From the NCBI GenBank assembly GCA_023515745.1, contig JALECJ010000001.1, forward strand, positions 434,001 to 498,000: a DNA stretch of 64,000 bases, given 5' to 3'. Positions 24,251 to 34,586 of the stretch are shown piece after piece (the first letter of the stretch is position 1; the number at the start of each line of letters is the position of its first letter). The stretch comes from Amoeboaphelidium protococcarum (Eukaryota; Aphelidiomycota; Aphelidea). The position numbers and the translations under genes are program-made. The notes beneath the pieces are model-generated. The model had not been told where the DNA came from and did not search any database. It saw nothing but the letters and a program-made list of their open reading frames with translations.

Positions 24251-27200
24251 TCAATTGTCCAATTCTATAGTTTAGTCCTAAATCAATAACTGTCGGATCT
24301 CCTACCTGTAAACACTAACATCAACGGATTCTCGTGTAATAGTACAATTATTAGCAATCTATTTAGCATACCAGTATGAATGAACTCCACAGCTAGAGCC
24401 ATCCTTTTATCTAGGGCCTTTTACAATCTTCACTTTTGCACAATCAATAAATTACTTTGCCGGAAATCTGATGGAAACGAACCGTTGTATCTTATCAGCG
24501 ATTGAGTATTCGAATTCATATCTCAATGAGCAGTAATATCTCATACTGCATACAGACTAGTCAATTTTGAGATGATAGATATTCCAATGATTGCGCTGTC
24601 CTCCCTCAAAAGACCGAGCATGATTAACTACCACTATATCTGTGCAATCGTCGCCAATCTTCCCAAGCATATTCTTGCGAGTTCTTTCTGACCCAGTTCT
24701 ATAGATGACATTCGTACTCACTATATCAAATTACTAGGAGGCATAAAACACTTTTTAGCCAGAGCACTGCCTACTCAGATGAGACATGACAACATGGAGT
24801 GCTTCTCCCCTCATCCAATGATCTGAATCAAAATCACGTAATAGATCCGCGCGATTTATCACTTAGGCCAAGTCCACTATTTCACCATCCTAGTTAGTGT
24901 GTTCGTGGTCTCTTTACACATCGGAAAATAGATGGCTTTCTTATACAGGTAAGGACGTCTATACGCTGCCATTCTTCAAATCGTTAGTGTCAGAGCTCGA
25001 AACAGCAAGCTGATTAAACATTTACACAACAGAGGCGTCATCATAGTCAGAGAAGCCATCAACACTATCTTAACTGGTGACGGATTCCGAATCTCCATAA
25101 TCTTCCAGGCGATGCGGGTCTTTGGTCTAAAAGATCTATCTAACATCCACTTCCACTGACTTTTTATCCACAGTTTACTCCAAGTAAGATTCAATGATAG
25201 CAAAATTTCTATTGAAAGATTTATATCCAGTGTTGAGTCGAGAGAGAAGATACCCATTTAGATTCTGATTCTACTACTACTACTCTGAAATTAGGTTGAC
25301 AAGATTGATGATGGACACAATTGAACTTAGTACGTACTAACGCATTTCATGCAGGCATATATCTTACTCTTCTATGTTACGGCGCCTGAGCTGTAGCAAA
25401 TTCTCAAATGATTGGCTTTTACCATCAAATCCGCAATCATCAGGAAGCATAGACTCAACTTCCTCCACAGAGCAGTCCCTCCTAAGTGTCCTAAGTTTGC
25501 ACTTTTCGCTGAGACCAAAATCCAACATGAATCTACTAATAGACTAATTGTACCCATTAAGACACTTCATAAACGCTGTTTATCGCCTTTTAATAGCAGA
25601 TATAAGAAACTTATTGCCTTTTTAAGAATGCAAGACACGATTAGCAAAATCCTTCTATAATTTCAGTCCTACCAATTCATCCTTTAGTTAGATTAACAAA
25701 GTGCAGCAATTATCATAGTCAGCCAATCGCTTCATCTGCTAGTACTCTAGAGATCCTACCACCCAGCGAGCTTTTATATTGAGTCGCTTTTCAATGAGAG
25801 TCACTTCATTAAGTAGCTCTTTACTATTAGGAGTCTCATATAAAACACGAAGCGCCTCCAAATACTACTTTTTTAAACCAAACGAAGAAGGAATCTCAAC
25901 AGAAATACCATTAGACTTCTTACGTGACGCCATTGATCTTTCATACATTAGAAACTATTCACTATCCAAACATGAAAACCCCAGCTCTTTATACTGACTA
26001 CTTTCCTAAATCAAAATATCAAGCTAAGAGTGTTGTGATTGAGCACTGTGGTATCTCTCCAGAGTAAGAACTAAACTTCTCGAATCAAACTCTTCAGATG
26101 CACATAATAGAACGTAATCCAACGCGTCATTTCTTAAATTAAGCGAAACACCTTTCGTTAGAAAACCAAATACCCCAATTTTACTCCACAACGACTCTGT
26201 CATCTCTCCAGCTCCAATACCAGTCGCGACAGACAGTTTAGAAGAATAGCTCTCTCTACAGCTGGTATGATGAGCGTATAGGTGAAATGATGGGACTAGA
26301 AACTTCAGGTCTAGGTCCTTAAGCTTTGGGACTCGCTCGATAATCTTTTTGTCATACTAACATGCTATGTCATAAAAGATTGTCATTTAAGAGGCTTTAG
26401 TTCTATCTACAATCTACTCTATCGCATAGTCGGCGTACTGATACGACTCACCCTTCTTGATGTTGGAGAAGGAACCAAGCATTGGTATCCCATGTCGGCC
26501 ACAAACAGCACCGAAAACGCCAGTCACATCATGCTTCTTCTATGACGATCTCCCTGACAATTACCTAACTGCGGCAAAGTTACTGCAGTCAGACTTTTCG
26601 TTCTTAGTATTAGAACGCACATCATTGGAAGGCTTCGAATCAATAAATAATGACGGTCCTAGAGGAGGACATTCACCGCTCAGGGCATTTCTGACATGTA
26701 CCAACTTAAAGTTTCCGTCCACCGATATCTAAGGAATATGAGGAGTATCTAAATCCTGGCAGCTTGACTTCGCGAGCTAATAAGCAGTCCGCAAGAATTA
26801 GAGCTGATCTCCAGATAATACACCATCTTCACATAACTACGACTCAAGAGTGCCGAGTTTCAACTCAGAGGGGCAAAGACTACATATCATATCACGCGAG
26901 CTCAATTAATTCCATAGCGTCATTTCAGCAGCAATGTAGATGTGAAAGGCGCTGCGCAGATGCTTTGAAAACTAGTCCGGAACTTCTAACATACAACTCT
27001 ACTACATTGCATGAATAAATCCAGAAAAAGAAGACCTCGAATTCACGAACAACTTCGTAAATAACTTCATAAGATTTATGTCAATGGCAGAGCGAGGATT
27101 TTGCGGAGAACATGGAATATAACCATCAGCCACTAATTAACTCAGCTTATGGGAATCATTACATTAACAGAGCTGATACTAGACTCTAATTACACCAGCC

Positions 27201-27943
27201 GGAAACGTCAAAACGCGTAATTATATGAAGTCACCATCTAAGCAGGCCGCAATACCACAGCCAGAATAGACTTTAAATGGTGGAGGATCAACATAACTGA
27301 GGACACCATTAGTAAGAACTTGCGGTACATGGCTATATTGCCTCTGATGAACAATCGACCAACAATCATTACATAAGTTAGCTTTAGGAGTGCATTATGT
27401 GCACAAATACATAGTCTATGAAGCAGCAGTCTTACAGATTTCGCATGTATCTAACTGAGTAACAGCAGCAAGTTTTTATATCCCAGCGGCGATATCCTTC
27501 ACAGCATCCCTCCAGTGACTTCGCAACATTATATCAGCCTTTGCGTTCCTAAGAGGATCGTTCAGTCGAATCTTTTCTCTATCATACAAATTATCCAGCG
27601 CCTCGAACATGATATCTTGTTAAAACATATTATCCGCAAAAGTGTCGTCCACAGGATACTCATCCCTAAACTCAAATGCCTCGGCTGCGAATATATCCAT
27701 AACTCCATTCTCCTAGTGCGACGTGATCCGAACTTACTCTACAAGATGGGTAATTACATAAATGAAAATTTGTGACATGGTCAATAGATTACTCTATGGC
27801 ACACCAAGGGCCTTTGTATCAGGGGGAGTGCGTCTCTTTGGATACTTTAACTCAATCTTTTAGGTAACACTACCATTCCGATGGTCTACAATCTTCTTTT
27901 TAATGTATGCCCTTTTAAATTTGTGCTTTTTAACCATGCCCAT
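24251..27943 (-). mobile_element. intact KDZ transposase fused to a Ulp1/C48 protease
   Basis: One uninterrupted frame of 1230 codons plus TGA, with dozens of TAA/TAG codons read as Gln. In order: basic N terminus; a Cys cluster starting at C167 (CEIC...YLCTQC...NLCNDCW, then H), the CxC zinc region that precedes KDZ transposases; RNase H-like core with DGNFKLVHVR (D409), CGRHGIPMLGSFSNIKKGE, YDIACQYDKKI (D525), FLVPSFHLYAHHTSCRE, and GAGEMTESLW (E580/E583); helical region with ARWVVGSLEY; acidic linker; and a C-terminal Ulp1-type cysteine protease with HW (H1119) and the SSCGVHSYW nucleophile (C1185). KDZ elements of fungi and animals carry this order. ATG options are 27943 and 27937. With no frameshift, it may be active. 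Confidence 0.9.
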
Positions 27944-28614
27944 TATGTAAAACAATAACTACTAAAATTGAGACTTTGTCCGCAAAATTAATTGAGAGAA
28001 GAGAAGTATGATATCCAAAAGTCGAACAACAATCAGATGGAACAGAAAGTTTCAGAAATAACAACGAAACAATGCAAGCCACAATGAATGGCTTTATAAC
28101 CGAAAGGTTTACAATGCGCTGATATTGCGGGCGATGATTTGGTGGTTTTACTAGACACGATAGGGTGGATTGTAAGTAAACCACCCTTAAAAATTATCTA
28201 AACAGGTTGCCACTCATGACTGGCTATGGTGTCCGTAAATAAGCTTTAGGAGCCTCACTATGGCTGCAGAGTATGCAAGCAAAGTATTGAGGGATGAATA
28301 TACAGTAAAGGTATGGCATAAAATTTTTTAAAGTGCCGCATGAGAGGTTGTGTTAACTCTGGAATCAAGACTATAAGGCGTTGATAAAAGGAGGCCGCTT
28401 TTGAAGAAAATTCATCTGCAATCCTATCATGGTAAGGATATTAAAACAAACAAAGCGTTGATTGGATAGTCTTTATTTTACTGCACACTATAGCCTCTCT
28501 CTCTCTCTCTAATTGTTGCTCAGATTGTTCTCTTATTAAAGTGCCGTAGTGTAATCTAGATTGATACACAGTATTCGTTTAACTTGATAAACCGTCGTAG
28601 AATAATAATTCGAT
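27944..28614. other. region between the KDZ transposase start and the formin gene
   Basis: About 670 bp. It should contain the right end of the KDZ element and the formin promoter. A local inverted repeat (GGGTGG...CCACCC around 28154-28187) lies 210-240 bp upstream of the transposase ATG and could be a hairpin or transposase-binding site. A CT microsatellite sits at 28495-28510. No gene recognised. Confidence 0.4.
28495..28510. repeat. (CT)8 microsatellite
   Basis: Eight uninterrupted CT units, about 105 bp upstream of the formin ATG. It could act as a polypyrimidine promoter element or be neutral. Confidence 0.8.
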
Positions 28615-30192
28615 ATGGCTGGCATGAGCATTTTTGATTTCCTGTCCAACATTTTTGGATTCTCTATTCTGATTAGTGGAGTGTATTATGGCGTATACAA
28701 GCCTGTTGGTGAAAATCAGACTGGAATTGACCGTTGTGGCTAACAGAATTATTGCGCTGAAGATAAGGAGGATGTTCACAGAAAGGTGGTGTCCACCTCA
28801 TAATGCTGTACTTAAACTGAAGTTGTAGTTGATAGCGTCAGTAGCGAGACTTAGACTTTGAATGTCGGACTTAATACAATAGGGACGTAGACTGATGCCG
28901 CCCTATCGAACCAGGAAGACTCTTGCACGTAGAATACATCAGCGTCGAATGATTCGAATAATATGCATGCAGATAAATAATCCTGTGTACCTGCACCACC
29001 TCCAAAAGCACCACCGATGCCTCCGCTGTTATTGAATATGAATGCTTTGAAGCCAAAGTATAAGTTGTGTCCTATACCGCTGGTGAAGCCTTCATCATCA
29101 CTATCGCTAAACTCTATTGATCTACCGCAAAGTGCAATTGAATAGTTGGATTAAAACTTTGCTCTTAAAGCACAGTTGTCTCCTCTATTGTCTGCTCAGA
29201 GTTAAGCTTCTACATTAACAGTTGATAGCGCATTCGGTAGTGAGAGAAGAGACTCGGGATTTGAAGATAGTGCTGATGGCCATTCACCTCTGATCTTGCC
29301 GCGTAAGTCAATAATAAATGGTAGGAGAAGTCACACCATTGATTTGACTCTGAGATAATTACGATTGAGTCCATCTCTGATCCGTGATGCTGTGAGTAAT
29401 TTAGATTGCTCAAAGATTGATCAGAGATCTGCATCACTTCTCCTTAAGTATATGCCCACCGAGTTGGAGTTCAAGTAGTTGTAGAATGTTGGTGTGGATG
29501 GTTTGAATGTTCCTGAGCAGTTTTTGTACTTTGCTATTCACACTGGGTAGTTTAAAGAGAGATTGGAAGCGATAAAGTTTATTCACAGCTATCAAGAGGT
29601 GTCCGCCGAGTGTTTTACTCAACTGGATGATGTTTAAACGGCGATTGATGTTATTAAAGCACTGTAGATGGAATTGGATCTCATTGTGTCCGCTGCGTCC
29701 AAGTTGACTTTGAAGATGAACGATGGTCGTGTGGCTTCACTGGTTGCCACAGACTCTATAGTGCGACTGACTGACGTTCATAAACTCAAAGAGATTAGAG
29801 CGAATAATAAGCGCCTCTCACTTTTTGATATTCTGGTGGTAGTAGTTAAATAGGTCAATCCGCTAGCTATGGATAAAGTCAAGTAACTAGATGTTCTCCT
29901 CAAGTGTCAGGGAATTAAGAATCTCAAATATTCATCTCAAGTGGAGCAACTTTAGGATGGTATTGATAGCCTTAAATTTGTATCGGATAACTTGAATGAT
30001 TAAACCGTAAATAATTTGGTTCAATCTCATATAAAGACAGCCAATGACAATCTGCAAAGCCTGATATCAAGAAAGCAATCAGTTTAATCAGATCTTCTCT
30101 CTTTAATGCAGCGATATTGTGGCGAAGATCTAACCGAGTACGAGAACAACATCGGTGAATTTATGAAAGCGGTGTCACTGCTTAAATCATGA
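28615..30192 (+). CDS. membrane-anchored formin (FH1-FH2)
   Basis: A 525-aa intronless protein. The first about 30 residues hold one hydrophobic segment (SNIFGFSILISGVYYGVY) likely to act as a signal anchor. A polar, Q/S/T-rich region follows, then a short proline-rich FH1-like stretch (PAPPPKAPPMPP) near residue 130, and a divergent FH2 domain from about residue 220: TIDLTLRQLRLS, SASLLLKYMPTELEFKQL, PEQFLYFAIHTGQFKERLEA, and SLFDILVVVVK, corresponding to conserved FH2 helices. FH2 dimers nucleate and elongate actin filaments. I see no GBD/DID regulatory domain, so targeting would be by membrane anchoring. The C terminus ends soon after the FH2 domain. The FH2 assignment is by pattern of conserved blocks and should be checked with a profile. 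Confidence 0.72.
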
Positions 30193-30418
30193 AAAATTTG
30201 AGTTTATAGATGATTATATAGTCAGCGCTTTTAATTGTTCATTATCATATCTTCTTTACCTCTTAATATCATCAGATTTTTATTAAATTTTTGCTTTCAG
30301 GGTCTGTATGGACTGAAAATTCCACTAAATGCTTTGCCTCCTGATCTTGTGCGAAATCGTGTCAAAAAAACTAGATTAAATTGTCCATTGATCCAGTCAC
30401 TGATTAAAGTTAATAAGA

Positions 30419-31324
30419 ATGGATCTTTAGTTTATTGCGTAGTAGCTGATAGATTAGATAAATCTACATGAGAGTAGAGAAATTGTTCTTGCTCCACCAA
30501 AGATTGAAGAAGTGAAGAAGGATGCGGAGAGGATATCACTGGCCTCTTACTTGTAGTCAAAGAAGAGTCTCGATCAGTTGATAAGTAAACATTTGCCTGA
30601 CTCTACTGTTATTGATGATAGCGAAAGTGATATATCTATATCCGATGATGATGATGAAGATCAAAAAGATGTAATTCTTGAAGAAGGTCAAGTAGTTGGC
30701 GATGGCGCATCTCATGGCAGAAATGCGATCATTAATTCAGGTGAGATGGATGATGAGGACTCTCCAGATGCAAAATTTATACCCAGGACGCGTCATGAAG
30801 TTGACAAAATTGAAATACTGCCTCTGCCAATTAAACAATTGCCGTAAAATTATCTGTTATATCCAGTGGGCTAGATCCTCGCCGTGGTTGATGATACAGT
30901 GGTAGTTCAGGGGCGTACGATGGATGGCCTGAGTGGACAGTTGCCGCTTGATGAGGGAACACTGTTGGCGTTTGCTGATCGCTCTGTTCTCGGCCTCATC
31001 TTTGACACATTTGGACCCATTACATAGCCGTTGTACTCTATTAAGTTCAATACTACTGCAGATATTGATGTTGAAAGATGCGTAGTTGGCGCCATGGTAT
31101 ACTCCTGTCCTGATTACGTGAAGCCGATAATGACAGAGTAGTTGAAGCAGATTAAAGGATCTGACGCAAGTAATCTTTACGATGAAGAAGTTGGAGCGAA
31201 CGAGGCTGAATTCTCCGACGATGAACAAGAGCAGAGTAATAAACGGTAGAATAAGAGGAAGAATTAACATAAAAAGTAGTCATAATCAGACTCTCTAGGT
31301 GGATAGGCGCGTCATGTAATCTGA
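30419..31324 (+). CDS. NAF1: H/ACA snoRNP assembly factor NAF1
   Basis: A 301-aa protein on one frame from ATG 30419 to TGA 31324. The centre matches the NAF1 core: ILEEGQVVGDG, FIPRTRHEVDKI, PLPIKQLPQNYLLYPVGQI, then a Gar1-like beta-barrel with VVDDTVVVQG, LDEGTLLAFADRSVLGLIFD and FGPITQPLYSIKF. An acidic patch (SDDDDEDQKD) precedes it and a K/Q-rich tail follows. NAF1 binds dyskerin/Cbf5 in place of Gar1 during early H/ACA RNP assembly in the nucleus. An acceptor-like TTTGCTTTCAG at about 30300 and an open frame 30300-30471 upstream could indicate an extra 5' exon in another frame, so the start is less certain than the body. The gene is convergent with the helicase at 31372. Confidence 0.85.
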
Positions 31325-31371
31325 GAATGCATAATCCGAAATGAAATCTAATCTATAAAGTACTTATTATC

Positions 31372-32898
31372 TCAATTCATATCTGTAATCAATGCTTTCT
31401 TCTCTTTTCTCTTGACACTATCTCTTAATGATCTCTTGCGGCTAAACAGTTTTTCAAATCCTCTGTAATTGTCAGCATTTACATCTACTGCTGGTTAAAG
31501 CTTTTCACCGCTCGATGCCTTCTATTATTACTCGTCAACATAGGCCATGACAAATTAAGCTAGACTCTTGTCATTATCAGTAACGAAGCTAATCAGCTCC
31601 CCTTCCTTGTTGGCGCGCGCAGTTCTCCCAGCTCTATGCATGTAATTGATGGCATTGGTAGCAAAATCGAATTGTACCACTTTACTAATTTACTTATCAA
31701 AGTCCACACCACGAGATAACACGTCTCCAGTTACAATAATCTAACTTGGACTAGTTTCTTACACCAGGGAATCCACAAAGCGCTAAAGTACATTAGACTT
31801 TTCACTTTTTTAAATCCTGGAGTGTATTCGATCCACGGTAATATTAGCTAACGCTGGTGATTCTTACAACTTTACGCCGAGCTATTAATGTACTTTATCC
31901 ACTTAACTTACAGAGTTACAGAATACCAGCATCTTCTATCCGGTGGCATTTTCGCGTATAATATTCATTAGTTCCTTGATTTTGAGCTGAAATACCTCAG
32001 CAGAGTTGTTTTGCACATCAGCGGATCCATCGGATTAAGACGAAGATATTTAAATAAACTCCTGTCTAAGTGAAGATGGAAATCGATGATAATTGGAGCT
32101 ACTAATGACTTTAACATCGCGAACCTTTGATGATACTATTGAGTCTGCAGACACCAATCCTTTAGGAAGAGTGGCACACGCGAATATGCATTACAGATTA
32201 GATTAGCCACGATTCTATTATTGTTATTATTATTATTTTGAGAACTTTAGAATATTGTTGAACGTTGTCACCGGACTATATGATTTCGAACGCTCACCTT
32301 CACCAAACATCAAATCTACTTCGTCCACTACCAAGTATTGAAGTTGAGAGAAGAGCTACTTATGCAAGTGTTACACGGTGTGAAGCGTTTAAAATGTAGA
32401 TACAACTATATCAGTCTAAGGCGGCAGATACAAACTACCAGAGTCTTCAGAGTCCTCATTTATTAAAAGTTTGCTAGTAAGCCCGAGAGCAGGAGTAAAT
32501 TTATTAACAACACCGGCGACTTGACGCGCCAACTGATTATTCGGAGATATGAATAGAGATCGCATCTGATACTTGTCCCCCGCTGATGGGACTCCCTTTA
32601 ATTAATGTAAAATCTATAGAAGTGGCAGTAAGACTGCTAGTGTCTTTCCACTGCCACATTCAGCCAATACGATAGCATTCTCCTTATTCAGCAGCGGTCC
32701 GATGCATTTTGACTAAATTTCAGTTGGTATCAGAATATCATTTGCGGCTAAAGTGGCTAATATCGCAGGATCCAAATTCAGACTACGGAAGGATGCTATC
32801 GAGTAATTCTACTTGAAGCATACTGTATTTAAAGCATTATCTAGATTTCCTAGTGATACACGCGACCTGTGACGCGTTACAATCTGACGGAGCATCAT
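31372..32898 (-). CDS. DEVD-box RNA helicase, probably mitochondrial (DDX28/Mrh4-like)
   Basis: A 508-aa intronless helicase. The N terminus is basic and lacks acidic residues (MMLRQIVTRHRSRVSLGN), a plausible mitochondrial presequence. Core motifs: IPTEIQSKCI (Q/Ia region), AECGSGKT (Walker A), FISPNNQLARQV, VVSTFQTL, VVDEVDLMF (motif II is DEVD, not DEAD), ACATLPKG (SAT replaced by CAT), LVFCNSVSQ, SRGVDFD, and HRAGRTAR. It is closest in style to mitochondrial ribosome-assembly helicases such as DDX28 and Mrh4; that subfamily call is an inference from the targeting signal and divergent motifs. A run of seven Gln near residue 245 is written TAA/CAA/TAG. Confidence 0.72.
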
Positions 32899-34586
32899 AG
32901 TCAATCTAGCAGTTGTTTGAAAAGGTGTCAAAGATTGATGAAAAGATGGAAACTACAATCAAGCGATTACTCAAGTTGCAACAAAGTGAAGAAAGAGAAA
33001 GAAACAAGCATAGAAGAATATTTGGAATGAAGTACAATATATAAAATCATTCCATTCATTATTAAATAGTGCAAAGGCACTACCCAGACCCGAACTGCTA
33101 CCAAGGATCCACCTGTCATCTCTGCGCCAGAAGGTTTTACGAACAGTGAATTTTAACTGAACGCTCCCCTTACCCGGCGTCAGTCCCACGTACTAGCCTA
33201 TAACATTGAGACGGTCAGTGAAAGAGTAGCAGATTCGAGGATTCACCATGCAGTCAGCTCGGGCCCAGTCGCTCCCATTTGTTGTGGGCCATGGTACCAT
33301 TAAGGTCCATTTGGCCAGATTTTTTATGCACCGTAGATTATCGTGCTAGTAGAGACTTTAGTCTTGCTACCATTATTAGACACCGTAAATTATCGTGTCA
33401 ATGTAGTTCTTTTTTATATTTTTTATGCACCTTTAATTATCGTGCTTCTTTTATCTTTTTATATGTCTTAGGCACCTTATTTTATCGTGCTTTCGTCGTC
33501 TTTGGGTACAAACTTCTTAGAGTAGCGACTTTACTCAAGGAATCATAGAGATCAGATCAGGGACAGATCAGGGAACCGACATACAACGGCAGAGAGCAAG
33601 AGAGACATTGTGACATCATTAGGATGTTACAGAGAAACTAGGATTTGTGACAAAACCATGATAAGCAAAGAGGACTAGGTATAATCAGATCATAGAGTCT
33701 TATACCGGAGGACATAGAGCAGACATCTTACGCACTCTGATCTACCACACCTACACATAACACCTATCATTAAAATAACACTACAAAAGTGACATCTGAA
33801 AGATAAGCGTACCGAGTAAGCGCAACAACCAGACTATTGTTGGAGAACGATAGAGAAGCACCATCAACCCACAGCCAAAAGCAGGTAGACGAGGAACAGG
33901 AAACAACAAGCTGACCACATACTGAGAAGAGGATGAAGAGGAGGAGGAATTAGCGACCTCAGCGGCCAAGAAGAGTGGAGACTACCAGAACCAGATGCAT
34001 TTAAGGGACAAGACTATGCAGAAACATCAGAGCAGAGCAAGCAGTGGAGACAGAGGCGAGCAGCAAGTGCAGGATAGTTTCTAAGGTCGCAGTAGATGCT
34101 TGAAACTACAGTAGCAATGGCAGTCGAGGTAGACCAGTAGATACCAACTATCAGAGTATGATAATGTTGGATTGTATTATCTGGCAAGAGTGTTTGAAGA
34201 AGAAGAAGGTAAGTTGTGGGAATTGTGGAGTTGTGAAATCTCATTGTTTACTCGATCGCGGACGTGTGAAACGAGGCCTCGCCTTTGAATCGATGGGCCT
34301 CTAGAGTCAACTCGGTCAAATTTGGTCCGTTTTACATCGCTACTTTATTATGGAGCGTTTCAGATTGTAAGCTCTATGCTGATATAAATTTTAAGTGCAG
34401 ATTCTGTAAAAATCATAAAGATAAGAGTCTAATAATTCATTCAAAATCTGAAACGATCGCGAGAGTCGCTGAAACATCGGTTCGCTCGAGCGCGCGCGTC
34501 TGTTTCAGACAGAGCAAGTAAAACCATCCACACTGCATGAAAATCATACTACAGTGAGCTAATACACTGAAATACAACCAGCAACT
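32899..34586. other. non-genic region with repeat array and possible retroelement remnant
   Basis: About 1.7 kb between the helicase and UBA2. It holds the 19-bp repeat array at 33328-33490. A purine-rich stretch at about 33900-34220 has open frames with gag-like composition (for example WRLPEPDAFKGQDY), but no reverse transcriptase, protease or paired LTR is seen. A GC-rich, TGAAAC/GTTTCA-rich block (34360-34510) with several CGCG steps lies beyond the 3' end of UBA2 and before its stop codon. No conserved gene found. Confidence 0.4.
33328..33490. repeat. array of four 19-bp dyad-symmetric repeats
   Basis: Four copies at 33328-33346, 33380-33398, 33427-33445 and 33472-33490, consensus GCACC-K-TAxATTATCGTGC, spaced 52, 47 and 45 bp start to start. 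Each copy has complementary ends (GCAC/GTGC). In copy 2 both ends changed together (ACAC/GTGT), keeping the pairing. The intervening sequence is T-rich and not repeated at nucleotide level. The arrangement suggests a bound protein dimer or short hairpins. No cas genes are possible here and it is not a CRISPR array. Confidence 0.75.

Noticed and set aside
33328-33490. CRISPR array
   Set aside because: Only four imperfect 19-bp units, spacers of 26-33 bp that are T-rich, no cas genes, and eukaryotic context with spliceosomal introns.
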